In this document: in pieces, positions 11,591 to 22,855 of the stretch
Position numbering within the stretch: the stretch's first letter is position 1
Layout of the letters: every line of letters starts with the position of its first letter
Assembly: GCA_002749535.1 (NCBI GenBank)
Contig: MZZL01000407.1
Location: forward strand, 237,936-301,935
Direction: 5' to 3'
Length of the DNA: 64,000 nucleotides
Source: Apophysomyces variabilis
Lineage: Eukaryota; Mucoromycota; Mucoromycetes; Mucorales; Mucoraceae
Made by a program: the position numbers and the translations under genes
Notes under the pieces: generated by a model
What the model was told of the DNA's origin: nothing
The model's database searches: none
What the model saw: the letters and a program-made list of their open reading frames with translations, nothing else

Positions 11591-13371
11591 ATGCTTCCTC
11601 AACGTATGCAAACTTTCCCTCAGTTTCCCGAAGGCAATGCAAAAGTCATCGTCCCATATCCTCGTAATGAAGAAGGAATCTATGAAGTGCGCGGACTCGA
11701 CATCGGATGGAGCTTAATCAGACAAAATTCCTATCTTATTGCAAAAGGCGAGGGCCGTATGTTGACCAAAGTATGTCTAGGTTCTATCCGCTGCTTGAAT
11801 ACAATGTGTCGGCTTGAATTGGTTGACATTAGACCAAAAATCAGTCAGAAAGAAATCGATACTCAATGCAAGCAAGGATGTTCAGAATGTGGGTGTCCTT
11901 TGATACACAATACCTGCAAGTACAGAGTGCATTTCCGTTTCCTACACGACGAATGCCATATGTATCCTGGAGAAAAGCTAGGCGAAGATTTGCACACCCA
12001 CGGTGTTTACGAAGCCAAACACTTGAGCGATAAGGCATATCACGAGTTTGAGCAGCTGGTTGTATCTCGTCCTGAAGTGACCCCAAAGGGTTTGTTGGTT
12101 GGTAATTACTATGGTTCAGAGATTGTCCCTGCGCACCAAATCGATCTAAGTCTTCAAAACCTCGATCGCACAGCCTACTTACGTCGAAAAGTGCTGAAAA
12201 GCAACAACATGCTTGCTTCGCAAGATTCATCCATCGAGCAATTGTTCGCAATTCAGAAGGACTACAAGTCATACTTTGTGGAGTGTAGAATTCTTGGGAA
12301 GATGACGTTGATTGCTGTCCGTCAACCTGCTGCCTCTGGTTTTCTTGACTTCAAACAATATCCTGTCCTAACTGACGTGACATACAACATTTTCCACAAG
12401 TACTACCTATGCTCCTCGGTTATTTATTCTCCTGAAATCGGTCGACATGTCGTAATATTTGCCGCCGTTATCCGAAACCTACAGTCAACTATCTTTGCCT
12501 CTTATTTTAGCAATTTCTTTGAAACCTTTGGTGTCAAGTTTAACGACGACTTTTTGGGTGTCATAATGGACTTTTCTGCAGCTCAGATCAAGGGATTCAC
12601 TACCGCTTACAGTAAATTAACAGCAAGAAAAGACGCCATAAAGTACTTGAAAGGTTGCTTGGCCCACTACCAAAGGAACATAGATAAGCTTGCCAAAAAG
12701 CATTCTTTGGTACCAAAAGACAGCAAGGAGCAATTTAAGCAACTTTGCTTTTACTTGACGGTTACGGATAGCAAAGAAGAATACAAGGCTACCCGCGAGA
12801 AGATCAAGCAACAATTTCCAAAAGCCTTCAAAAAACTGACGTTCTGGAAACGTAAGACAATACGCAGTATGATTTACCCAGCAAAATCCAAGATGAATCA
12901 GACACTTTTGGATAATCCAACGTGGACTACGAATGGCGTAGAGTCTTACCACAATGACTTGTACCGTATCATCAAGAAGAAGCAAGGGTTGGTCACCAAC
13001 CTCAAAGCATTCTTGAAGTATATGGCAAACGATGGTGTTGCTTTTCAAACGTATATGAGCGGGTTCTCTCTGCGGTACGGGAAAAAAGAAAAGAAGGCAG
13101 CAGATAATGGAAAACGCAAACGCAAACAGAAGCTGCAGTCCAACCCTAAAAACAAGCGTACCAAGATATCTAAGGATACTGAAGAATTTAATGCTGCCGT
13201 GGCCGTCAAAGCCAAGTTGCCCAAGGTTGCAAAGAAAGACGAAGGTAATCGTGGGGAAAATATAAGACAGCTGATACCACCCTTAAGACTTCACTAACAT
13301 TGTATCTGTTATAGTACCTAAGGATGATCTAGATATTAAGCAGCTGCAGACCGTCAGAAAGCCATCTAAAT
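11591..13371 (+). CDS. MULE-type DDE transposase with N-terminal zinc-binding domain, 3' end lost in the gap
   Basis: A 568-codon open frame from ATG 11591. Residues about 60-140 are rich in Cys/His (VCLGSIRC, MCR, CKQGCSECGC, then HTHGVYEAKH), resembling the WRKY/GCM1-type zinc domain fused to many MULE transposases; that assignment is by pattern only. The DDE core has Asp262 (VLTDVTYN), Asp327 (VIMDFSAAQ), the C-x2-H motif GCLAHYQRN (about 356-359) and Glu451 (NGVESYHND). The Lys/Arg-rich tail looks like a nuclear signal. A donor at 13245 (GAAG/GTAATC) and an acceptor before 13315 would replace the last codons with VPKDDLDIKQLQ and run into the Ns. A decayed paralogue lies inverted at 14892-16336. 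Confidence 0.85.
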
Positions 13372-14363
13372 NNNNNNNNNNNNNNNNNNNNNNNNNNNNN
13401 NNNNNNNNNNNNNNNNNNNNNNNNNNNNNNNNNNNNNNNNNNNNNNNNNNNNNNNNNNNNNNNNNNNNNNNNNNNNNNNNNNNNNNNNNNNNNNNNNNNN
13501 NNNNNNNNNNNNNNNNNNNNNNNNNNNNNNNNNNNNNNNNNNNNNNNNNNNNNNNNNNNNNNNNNNNNNNNNNNNNNNNNNNNNNNNNNNNNNNNNNNNN
13601 NNNNNNNNNNNNNNNNNNNNNNNNNNNNNNNNNNNNNNNNNNNNNNNNNNNNNNNNNNNNNNNNNNNNNNNNNNNNNNNNNNNNNNNNNNNNNNNNNNNN
13701 NNNNNNNNNNNNNNNNNNNNNNNNNNNNNNNNNNNNNNNNNNNNNNNNNNNNNNNNNNNNNNNNNNNNNNNNNNNNNNNNNNNNNNNNNNNNNNNNNNNN
13801 NNNNNNNNNNNNNNNNNNNNNNNNNNNNNNNNNNNNNNNNNNNNNNNNNNNNNNNNNNNNNNNNNNNNNNNNNNNNNNNNNNNNNNNNNNNNNNNNNNNN
13901 NNNNNNNNNNNNNNNNNNNNNNNNNNNNNNNNNNNNNNNNNNNNNNNNNNNNNNNNNNNNNNNNNNNNNNNNNNNNNNNNNNNNNNNNNNNNNNNNNNNN
14001 NNNNNNNNNNNNNNNNNNNNNNNNNNNNNNNNNNNNNNNNNNNNNNNNNNNNNNNNNNNNNNNNNNNNNNNNNNNNNNNNNNNNNNNNNNNNNNNNNNNN
14101 NNNNNNNNNNNNNNNNNNNNNNNNNNNNNNNNNNNNNNNNNNNNNNNNNNNNNNNNNNNNNNNNNNNNNNNNNNNNNNNNNNNNNNNNNNNNNNNNNNNN
14201 NNNNNNNNNNNNNNNNNNNNNNNNNNNNNNNNNNNNNNNNNNNNNNNNNNNNNNNNNNNNNNNNNNNNNNNNNNNNNNNNNNNNNNNNNNNNNNNNNNNN
14301 NNNNNNNNNNNNNNNNNNNNNNNNNNNNNNNNNNNNNNNNNNNNNNNNNNNNNNNNNNNNNNN
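13372..14363. other. Assembly gap (992 Ns)
   Basis: The stretch is all N. It lies inside the MULE, between the transposase tail and the right inverted repeat. Open frames spanning it are meaningless. Confidence 0.99.
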
Positions 14364-14891
14364 ACTCCACCTTTTGTAAGCAAAATCGACAATATGACAG
14401 AAGAGGTGGAAGTTCTTGTCCACCCCTACGCCACCCACTATGACTACTTATGTGAAGAAAACAGATACACAATCCTATTATTCTATGCAAAGCTATGATC
14501 TATAACGCTATAATGCCATTATATGCTTCATTTTATGTATAAATAAAATTTACTAATGAGTCATGATAAATAAATCTATGGACCAATCTATTTATAAATG
14601 CTCATAGGATGCCGATTTTTACTAATTCTGAAAATTGTATAATCAAAGATACTATGAAGCGCAAAAAAAATTAGATATATGGTGAAATAAGTAAAATTGA
14701 AGGTACCTCTAGCATTAACTTTTGTGGAGGTACCTCTAAAACTCAAAATGATTTTAGAGGTACTTTTTCAATTTCCTTTTTCGGGGGGTACCTCTAAGAG
14801 GGTTACCTCTAAAATATAGTCACCCCCGGCCCACTTAAGGCCCATCCCATTTAAGGCCCACCCATTTATGACCCGCCCATTTCAAGCTCTA

Positions 14892-16336
14892 ATCTTACGT
14901 TTCCAGAACATCAGTTTTTTAAAGGCTTTTAGAAATTGGTGCTTGATCTTCTCGCGTGTAGCCTTGTATTCTTCTTTGCTATCCGTAACCGTCAAGTAAA
15001 AACAAAGTTGCTTAAATTGCTCCTTGCCGTCTTTCGGTACCAAAGAATGCTTTTTTGGCAAGCTTATCTATGTTCCTTTGGTAGTTGGCCAAGCAACCTC
15101 TCAAGTACTTTATGGCGTCGTTTGTTGCTGTTAATTTACTGTAAGCGGTAGGGAATCCCTTGATCTGAGCTGCAGAAAAGTCCATTATGACACCCAAAAA
15201 GTCGTTGTTAAACTTGACACCAAAGGTTTCAAAGAAATTGCTAAAATAAGAGGCAAAGATAGTTGACTGTAGGTTTCGGATAACGGCGGCAAATATTACG
15301 ACATGTCGACCGATTTCAGGATAATAAATAACCGAGGAGCATAGGTAGTACTTGTGGAAAATGTTGTACGTCACGTCAGTTAGAACAGGATATTGTTTGA
15401 AATCAACGAAACCAGAGGCAGCAGGTTGACGGACAGAAATCAACGTCATCTTCCCAAGAATTCTACACTCCACAAAGTATGACTTGTAGTCCTTCTGAAT
15501 TGCGAACAATTGCTCGATGGATGAATCTTGCGAAGCAAGCATCTTGTTGCTTTTCAGTGTTGTATTAAGATGGATAATGGATCAGACACAGAGACTCAAA
15601 CAAGAGAATACGTTGAGACTGGTGTTTATTCCTGAAAGAAGGATTATGAACTAAGAACCCATGTCTAACGATTAAAGAATAAATCTTTTGTAACGGAGAT
15701 ATACATCTGAAACAAGTCCAATTGATGTATGTAAAGGATATGGCTTATGAATCTACCTTAATACACTTTATCAGAATACCACATTCAGCACTTTTGGACG
15801 TAAGTAGGCTGTGCGATCGAGGTTTTCAAGACTTGGATCGATTTGTTGAGCAGAGACAATCTCTGAACTATGGTAACTACCAACCAACAAACCCTTTGGG
15901 GTCATTTCAGTGCGAGACACAACCAGCTGCTCAAACTCGTGATATGCCTTATCGCTTAAGTGTTTGGCTTCGTAAACATCGTGTGTGTGCAAATCTTCAC
16001 CTAGCTTTTTTTCCAGGTCATATGGCATTCATCGTGTAGGAAACGGAAATGCACTCTGTACTTGCAGGTATTGTGTATCAAAGGATACCTACATTCTAAA
16101 CATCCTTGCTTGCTTTGAGTATCGATTTCTTTATGACTGATTTTGGTTCTAATATCAACCAATTCAAGCCGACACATTGTATTCAAGCAGCGGACAGAAT
16201 CTAGACATACTTTGGTCAACATACGGCCCTCGCCTTTTGCGATAAGATAGGAATTTTGTCTGATTAAGCTCCATCCGATGTCGAGTACGCGCACTTCATA
16301 GATCCCTTCTTCATTGCTAGGATGGGACGATGCGCG
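14892..16336 (-). pseudogene. Second MULE transposase copy, inverted, truncated and split
   Basis: The minus strand reproduces the transposase at 11591 from near its start (VLDIGWSLIRQNSYLIAKGE) to about residue 420. It carries a frameshift at a T-run around 15050, a 226-bp solo LTR inserted at 15558, and a key change in the C-x2-H motif (CLANYQRN, His to Asn). The C-terminal third and right inverted repeat are missing at the junction with the hAT end (14891/14892). The N-terminal end is cut by the CACTA element at 16337 and resumes at 25768. Orientation is opposite to the first copy. Confidence 0.9.
15558..15783. mobile_element. Solo LTR of a retrotransposon, 226 bp, 5-bp target duplication
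   Basis: Compared with the intact MULE copy, this one has 226 extra bases starting TGTTG and ending CCACA, the TG...CA ends of an LTR. They are flanked by TTCAG at 15553-15557 and 15784-15788, a 5-bp duplication typical of LTR-retrotransposon integration. No internal retroelement genes are present, so it looks like a solo LTR left after recombination between two LTRs. An AATAAA at about 15680 could be its poly(A) signal. The TGTTG start is common in Copia LTRs, but the lineage is not proven. Confidence 0.85.
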
Positions 16337-17076
16337 CACTACGGGAAAAAGTCCGTCACAAACCGTCGTCTTTTGTCAGATTTCGTCACATTTTCTCGGC
16401 ACAAATCGACACAAAACCGCCCGAACTGCCGATTTGTGCCGAAGGAAAAGGTGCCGAAAGCTGAGGAATTGTACCAAAATGTGATGGTAATACGCAATGA
16501 ATTGTGTCGGAAGGTGCCAAAATGGGATGGGAATATACAACGAATTATACCAAAATGTGATGGTAATACGCAATGAATTGTGCCAGAAGGTGCCAAAATG
16601 TGATGGTAATATACAACGAATTGTGCCAAAGCATACTGCAATGCAACGAATAAAAAACATGACACTCATTAAAATCTACTACAAGAGGATGTACAAGACA
16701 AAACGGAAAAGGCTTTATTCACAAATTGAATACGCAGAAAATGAGAAATATATGGATGTTATTTGTAAGAGAACACAGCAGAAGAAGTCAGCCGTATCAC
16801 AGTTCGACATGATCTTTACCTTTATGCATCAATGTTCATGCGTCTACGTCTCTTTTTGTCACGTAAGAGTGTAGCAGGTAGAGAAGGTAGAAGTTGTCTC
16901 AAACTTCGTCCACTGCAAGATCTGTTAGTCATCAGAGGTAAACAAGAACTTGGATACATTACCGTCGTGTAGCGGGCGGCATACGATCGTCATCGTTAGA
17001 ACTCACGCTAAACCGATGATAACACGTAAATAAACTGTAAAATGAAATACAACTACACAACAAGATGTTTATTGAA

Positions 17077-17911
17077 CTTACATTCTTGTCTCACCGTCAG
17101 AGACTGCTGGGATGGCAGGTTCTGTTGATGTTGCAGCACTGCTTGCAGAGGGCTTTCGCTTCCTCTGAGATGCAAGTGCTCCTCACTTCTTACGAAGCAG
17201 GTAGTCCGCTGCCCAGTGACCACTACAAAGCATCAACATAATGCCATGGTCTTTAGCAGCGTTCTCCAACATCGCTATAGCCCTGTCTTTTTCTCGTAAA
17301 GGTACTTCTGATGCCCAACGTAGCTTTGGCACCACGTTTGTTTCATTCTTAACGCGTGCTTCAAGTTGTCACACAGTTTGTAGAGCCAGGTCATTGGTTA
17401 CACTTTCTAAGGCTTCTAGATCAAGTCCACCATCAGCAGCCACATTCTAGGTGAGCACATGGTCAATAACGTCCTTCTTCATAATGTCCACTCATACATG
17501 CTTTCTAGTCCTGGAGACTGTGGTAGGCTGAGGAATGGTCATCATAGGTACATTGGACGACGTCACTTCTCTGGAAGATTCTGCTTCCAAAGCAGTAATT
17601 CAAGTGTCAAAAATCCAAAGAATGCCTATAACTTCAGCATGCTGATCCTTCTGTTGTTGTTCTATTTCAAATAATTTTGCCATAATGCGTTGGTACTCAG
17701 GGATATTTGACATAGTGATGCTAAAGAAAGAAGGATGGTCTTCAAGACCTGAGTTAAACGATATATTTAAGAGTTTTGCTGCGGATTTGTGTAAGTGTAT
17801 CTGTCTATACCAGTAACGGTCGGAAAGCGGGTTCTTTTCTTTCACTGCAATAGCAAGTTGCTCGCCTTGTTGAATGATAGTTGCAGCCATGTTTTGCAGA
17901 TCACTCTCCAT
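17077..17911 (-). pseudogene. CACTA-internal accessory gene, first copy
   Basis: From ATG 17911 a 103-codon frame gives a Gln/Lys-rich helical protein (EYQRIMAKLFEIEQQQ, probable coiled coil). Downstream on the same strand an open stretch reads LRWASEVPLREKDRAIAML, then ENAAKDHGIMLMLCSGHWAA. Stops separate the two, so there are introns or decay. The second part follows the pattern W....(n)..LE..A...GI.L..C..HW, which recurs in the plus-strand gene at 22238-22855 at the other side of the element. I do not recognise the family. Confidence 0.45.
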
Positions 17912-18875
17912 CTAGGTGTCTTACTGCACAATCTGTGTTCTGAGGCGTCAAATGTTGCTTAGGAACTTCAGAGATGTGCAGTAAGGAGCAATACAACATT
18001 CAGCTTATTGGGTGATAGCTGTGGCCTTGATTCATAGATCACTCTCCAATCAGACATGTTACTGTATAACTTGTATTCTGAAGCATCTCAATATGCTCGG
18101 AAATTTCGAGGGTATACTTTGATGAATGCTTGCTATTGTGTCCACTATGTGGTTATTAAACAACAGCTTTCCATAATCATTGTCGTCTAGAAACCATATC
18201 ATCCGTTGCAGCTAGCATATACCATATTAACGTACTAACGTATTTTCTCCATTGTATTTTTAGTTTATCCTGTCAATATACGTCCTGCTCTGATTATCTT
18301 GTATGGGCCATAGTACTACTTGGTATTGGTTTAACTTTGAGCATGTGATTCTCAGCAAGTTATATCTGGACACAAACATACAACGCGACTGGAACGTTGT
18401 GGCCTCTGCTATTCCCATGTGTGATAGTAGAAACACTGTGCAAGACTACCCTAATCTTGGTCCCTTTATGCTTCTGATATTTCTGGCCATATCCTATATT
18501 CATGAAATGTACATACCGAGCACCCTTCTCAATCAGTTTACATGATTAAGTTGCATTTTGAAATCAAATCTCTCTTTTTATCACAGAATAAAGTCTTTAA
18601 AGGAGCCTCATGTACTTTATTGGCTATTGTAAATTTCTAGGCGAATAGTAGTTCTTGTTTTGTTTCCTTCTATACTTTTTAGCATGGGAACCATAGTTTC
18701 TACACGGATAACACTTGATATCGGCCAACTATATGCTGTGCTACTGTCTTATCTCGTTTCATAAGTAAATAATGCTGTGCTATCAATTTCATTACATTGA
18801 TAGCGTTTTTGTTATCAAGGAAACCTTTACTTATTTCAAGGAATACTTCACTTATTTTCTTTCTTCCACTCAAGC

Positions 18876-19855
18876 ATGTTATTAAACGATTTGAAAGGAA
18901 AACAGTTACTAACAGACTGTGGTAAACATAATTTTGCTGGCTCTGTACGAACCTTATATGGAATATTTCAAAACAGGCGACGATGTAATCTTCCAAGAAA
19001 TGAATGCCTATTGCTGTACGAATTCCGTAAAAGCTTGGACGACAATTGGTCTGCTTGAACATATGAGCAAAAAGTTTTATTTTCCAGAAATTTGGCAATG
19101 CGCGTTGGAGTCTACCGTCTAATATCCATTTTCTGGGGCTGCAAAGTAGCCGATAAGCACAGTACTGCCTCTGCTGTTAAAAAAGCTCGGTCGTTACAAA
19201 AGTCAGTCAAAGATGTCTTGCGCAGTCGTCCTGCGAAACTGGCGTTTACGATGAATATAGCTAAAGTAAGTACTCATCGTTTGCCCTTGTTAAAGATATC
19301 ACAGCTTAATACTTCTTATTAAATTAGCAATCTAAAGAGCTCTTCAGAAATGTCGTTACCACAGGAATATACGATGATGAGACAAACTCAGCTCTAAGTA
19401 CGGGCTCAGATGACAGTGAATGGGAATCAACTTTAGCAGGTGTCCAAAAACGTGACAACACAGGAGACTTTAACGAAACCGTTGTACGGAAGAAGCGTAC
19501 GCGCCGCTTAAGTTTGACTGACTTAAAGGACATGACCATAGCTGAAAAGCTATGTAGATTGATCGATTATTAGTACGTCGTTAATTTTTCCTCGAGATAA
19601 ATGCAAAGGTTGATAGGCGAATATTAGTGGTGACCGCAATATCTTGGACTTGCGTATTCCAAACATCATTCCAAGACGTTTTGCGTCAACGATTTCTTGC
19701 CTTGAAAAACGATATGAATTTCTTCTAACTCTCGCTGTTAGAAAGGAAGAACTCACCCTCCTGAAGTATATTGCCGACGCACGAGATTCTGAGCAAATCT
19801 CTGAAATAATTAATACCATTCCAATGACCGTCTGTGAATCAGCTCAGTTCCGTTA
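18876..19855 (+). pseudogene. CACTA-internal three-exon gene, unidentified, hit by the pogo element
   Basis: One frame spans exon 1 (18876-19265; one internal TGA at 19056), exon 2 (19328-19572) and exon 3 (19628-19855), with consistent splice phases (GTAAGT donor, ATTAG acceptors). The product is Arg/Lys/Ser-rich: TASAVKKARSLQKSVKDVL, then SALSTGSDDSEWES, a basic VVRKKRTRRLSL stretch and a helical end (LRIPNIIPRRFAS, ARDSEQISEIINTIPM). The pogo element sits at its stop: restoring the single TA gives CGT TAA. I find no known motif. Possibly a nuclear accessory protein of the element. Confidence 0.45.
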
Positions 19856-22063
19856 CAGTGGTCCCCCACTAATTTCACCCCCGCTTATTTTCAACCCTCA
19901 ATATTGTCAACTTTTTCTAGATACCCTGATTAAAATAGCAGAGAAAAATTTCAACTTACTATTCAATTTCAATTTCAACCAATTTTGACAGGTTGAAATT
20001 ACACGTTAAGTCAAGTTTCATAGATAGATATATGAGGATAATGGATTTTCTCGTTCAAAATACATTATTTATTGGTTGTTTCAGAGTTAAAAAAAGCAGT
20101 AAGCTTAGTTTGTTTAAGACAAACTTCTGCCTGGAAGCTATCCCGCATCTTCTTAAGTGCAGGCACTGCAGCAAAAATTGCAGGATCTAACTGCTCTTCG
20201 TCATCCAATATGCTGAACAAAGTATTCAGACAGTTAACCTTTTCACTGGTCGATAATTGTATCTTCTCTGGAACATAAGGTTCATTCTCCTCAGCAGTTT
20301 CTTGTTCATTTTCGCTACTTTCTTCATCTTCATTTTCTTTAACCATGGCCAGAATTTCATCTTCCGTTAGATTTGGATGTACCACGGTACGTTCATAGGC
20401 TGTTTCAGTTTCAGGGCTAGGACAGTCCTCAGGCGCCACTTTGCCAGTTTTTACGATTTTGGTAACGCTGTCTTGAAGTTCCTTCTCTAACTCGCTATGC
20501 TCTTTCACCATTGCCTGAGTGAATTCATCATTGCTTTTGTCTAAAAAGGTTTTGAAGATTGTTGCTTCCCAGCAATTGATAATCGTCATTGGGGTAATCA
20601 TACTCCAAGCTGCCTTGACCCATTTCATTGCTTGAAGCTGATCCACATTAAAAATTGTCTCTACTGGACCCACTTTGTCTTGACAGCCGATCTGGATCAT
20701 TCCAATATGGCGGTATGCTTTGTCAAACTGACGGCGCTTATAATGTGCCTTGAAGGCACGAATAATTCCGCCATCCAGAGGTTGGGTACGTGACGTGGTG
20801 TTCGGCGGGAGAAACAGCAACTCAACATTGCTCGGTTCATATTCAACATAATGACCTGCAAAGTTATCGAGAACAAGGAGAACTTTTCTTTTCGTGGCAA
20901 TCATAGCTCGGTCAAAGCGCCTAAGAAGCTGAAAAAAAATTTTCTTTGTCATCCAACCGTTGCTGTTATGGAAGTAATAACGGAAACCATGATCACTAGC
21001 CTCCATTCTCTTGCTATTGATCTTGAAGCAATCAGGCTTCTTCGCCATACCAATAATAAGCGGTTCCCATTTGTCACTCCCATCTGCATTGCAAAGCAGG
21101 CCTATGGTCAAGCGCTTCTTATTTTGTTTCCATCCCGAAAACCCATTTGTGCCTATAGTTGTCGTTGGGGCCGCCGCAAAATATAACGCAGTCTCATCAA
21201 AGTTGTAGATGTCTTTTGCTTCGTACTTCTTCAGGGTTTCCTTGATATGCTCAGTATCGATTTCAAGGCCTGTATTGTCAACAAAAGCAGCTTCTCCATG
21301 CAGTCTATGCATCTTTAAGCCGTTGCGCTTAGCAAAGCGATGCATCCATCCGTTGGACCCCTTAAAAGAATCGATGCCAAGACGTTCAGCAAAGATTGTC
21401 GCCTTCATATATATCATTGCCCAGGTAATTGGAATCTTGTTATTTTCCGCAGTATTAATCCAAAGACTAATAGCTTCCTCGAGTTTCTAGTTACAACGTT
21501 AGCATTATGCTGAACACTATATCATAAGCTTTGTATAAACAATTACCGGCCATTTTCCTTTGATAATCCGTCTTTTCTTATTGTTACCATTTAAGTCACA
21601 AGGAGATTCCTCTGCTAGCCGTTTCAACATCCTTGATATAGTTGATTTCGTTGGCAGTTTATGGAGCTTAAACTCCTCCATTGCCCAATTTGCAAGTTCT
21701 TCATGTGTAATAGTGGGATGTGCTAGCTTGTGCGCACATATTTGCTCACGTTGCTTATTCGTCAAGGAGATGTACTTGTTGGTAGAGTTATTCTTTGTCA
21801 TAGTTGTAACGTAGATTAAGAGCCTGTAGCAAGAGAAGTATTTTATACTATAGATCGGTTCAACCTTTAGGCATTTAAACATATTATACTGTTTTCTTTA
21901 TTACTTCATGGAGTGCTCATTGGATAGTACTTTTTTTTGAATAAGAGATTCAGGTACAGCTAGGTAGGCGGCTAAATGATACTCCGTATCAACGAATTTC
22001 AACCCTCAATATTTTCAACCTTTGGAGGATACTTCCAGAGTTGAAATTAGCGGGGGACCACTG
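19856..22063 (-). mobile_element. pogo/Tigger-like element, complete, TA target duplication
   Basis: The ends are CAGTGGTCCCCC (19856) and its complement GGGGGACCACTG (ending 22063), continuing as a longer imperfect inverted repeat that includes TAATTTCA and CAACCCTCAATATT. TA flanks at 19854-19855 and 22064-22065. Length 2,208 bp. Start CAGT and TA duplication are typical of pogo. It lies within the CACTA element, so it is one of the youngest insertions of the cluster. Confidence 0.93.
20065..21801 (-). CDS. pogo-family transposase (CENP-B HTH + DDE_1 type)
   Basis: Two exons, 21801-21547 (85 codons) and 21486-20065, joined by a 60-bp GT-AG intron in phase 0, give about 558 residues. The N-terminus has a CENPB/psq-like helix-turn-helix (YISLTNKQREQI, then KLPTKSTISRMLKRL). 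The second DNA-binding part carries the RLGIDSFKGSNGWMHRFAKR block typical of CENP-B-type HTH domains. The catalytic triad is DDD: Asp in IYNFDETAL, Asp in VLLVLDNFAGH and Asp in RTQPLDGGIIRAF. The acidic C-terminal region (ENEDEESSENEQETAEENE) is also common in the family. No stop or shift is seen, so it may be active. Confidence 0.92.
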
Positions 22064-22237
22064 TAATTAAACCTTGGGTTACACTCTCCAGCCTGCAATT
22101 GGTAGATTCAGTGTTCCACATTTATTACCCTGTGCTTGTGATACCTTCCCACGTTCACTTTTGAGGTCTTTTTCTTCTGTGAAGTCAAATCGATTACAAC
22201 TTTGCTTCCTTTTCCCCTTCCTAGCTAATTACTGAAT

Positions 22238-22855
22238 ATGGATGCGTATTTCAAGAACATGACTCCGAAAATGCTGTCAAAGCTAGTCCAAACGTGCGAT
22301 GAAAATGACAGGCTGCGGCGAACAGTAGATGATACTACAAAAAAGTGGAAAAAATGAGCGTGTACGTTTCGTATCTGAAAGTATCTAAAGAAAACATTCT
22401 TTTTTTCTTCCTTTTATTAGCTTTGCTGCCATTGCACAAAGAAAATTGCAGTATGGCAGCCAGCGTACATGCGCTTGTACCCGTGAATCGAATTGTGTTT
22501 GCTGACGAAGATAGCAATACCGAACATCCCATGAAAGATAATGGTACGTAGTCTCAGGACGGAAAACCAGTGCATCTGAGCGCAAAACTCATGGAATGAC
22601 TGGAAAACAAGTCAGGAGAAGAAATTATATAGCCACCAATCAGGCTAAAGGAGGCAAAAGTGCGCCTCAAGAATGCACATGCACTGCTTTTGAGTGTTAT
22701 CTCTAGTATCCGGGAAGAAGCCGAAAACAGATACTCCTGGCGAATGCTGGCTAACCATGCCAAGGTGATGTCTTACAATGTATTGGAAGAAATGGTCATG
22801 CCGCTGGATATTCCGCTGAATAAGTGCGTTGCATTCTGGAAACCCAGCTAATGTA
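22238..22855 (+). pseudogene. CACTA-internal accessory gene, second copy of the W..LE..C..W domain
   Basis: From ATG 22238 a 39-codon frame (MDAYFKNMTPKMLSKLVQ...) ends at a stop, perhaps before an intron. A later stretch (22660-22851) reads RYSWRMLANHAKVMSYN, then VLEEMVMPLDIPLNKC and VAFW. This parallels the domain in the minus-strand gene at 17077-17911. The frames between them contain stops. It lies just right of the pogo insertion. Function unknown. Confidence 0.4.

Larger units (their letters stand above)
11060..14825 (+). mobile_element. Mutator-like (MULE) element with perfect 9-bp target duplication; contains a gap
   Basis: Long terminal inverted repeats begin GGGTGACTATATTTTAGAGG at both ends and extend about 110-130 bp (11060 to about 11170; about 14697 to 14825), with AGAGGTACC motifs repeated inside. 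The target duplication CCGGCCCAC is perfect at 11051-11059 and 14826-14834; nine bases is characteristic of MULEs. The target is a GGCCCAC subterminal repeat of the hAT element. The element encodes the transposase at 11591. About 1 kb is unknown sequence (Ns), so its 3' half cannot be judged. Confidence 0.93.
6127..14891 (+). mobile_element. hAT element, decayed, interrupted by a Tc1 and a MULE
   Basis: The left end (TAGGGCTTGTAACTGGGCC..., from 6127) and the right end read inward from 14891 (TAGAGCTTGAAATGGGC...) are imperfect inverted repeats. Both are followed by dense GGCCCA-type subterminal repeats (6127-6260; 10900-11059; 14826-14891), as seen in many hAT elements. Between them lies a hAT transposase pseudogene. 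The Tc1 at 6301-7944 and the MULE at 11060-14825 are insertions with their own target duplications. I could not find a matching 8-bp duplication at the hAT ends (TATGAGAT left, ATCTTACG right), and the right end directly abuts a truncated MULE copy. A deletion or mis-assembly at one end is therefore likely. Confidence 0.6.

Noticed and set aside
11841..13048. Two 143-codon minus-strand frames inside the MULE transposase
   Set aside because: Antisense shadows of a long, motif-bearing plus-strand gene.
13283..14490. Three open frames of about 370 codons on the minus strand
   Set aside because: They consist almost entirely of unknown residues from the 992-N gap.
16322..16874. Overlapping open frames on both strands with repeated peptide units (NELCQKVPK...)
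   Set aside because: They are translations of the CACTA subterminal repeats.
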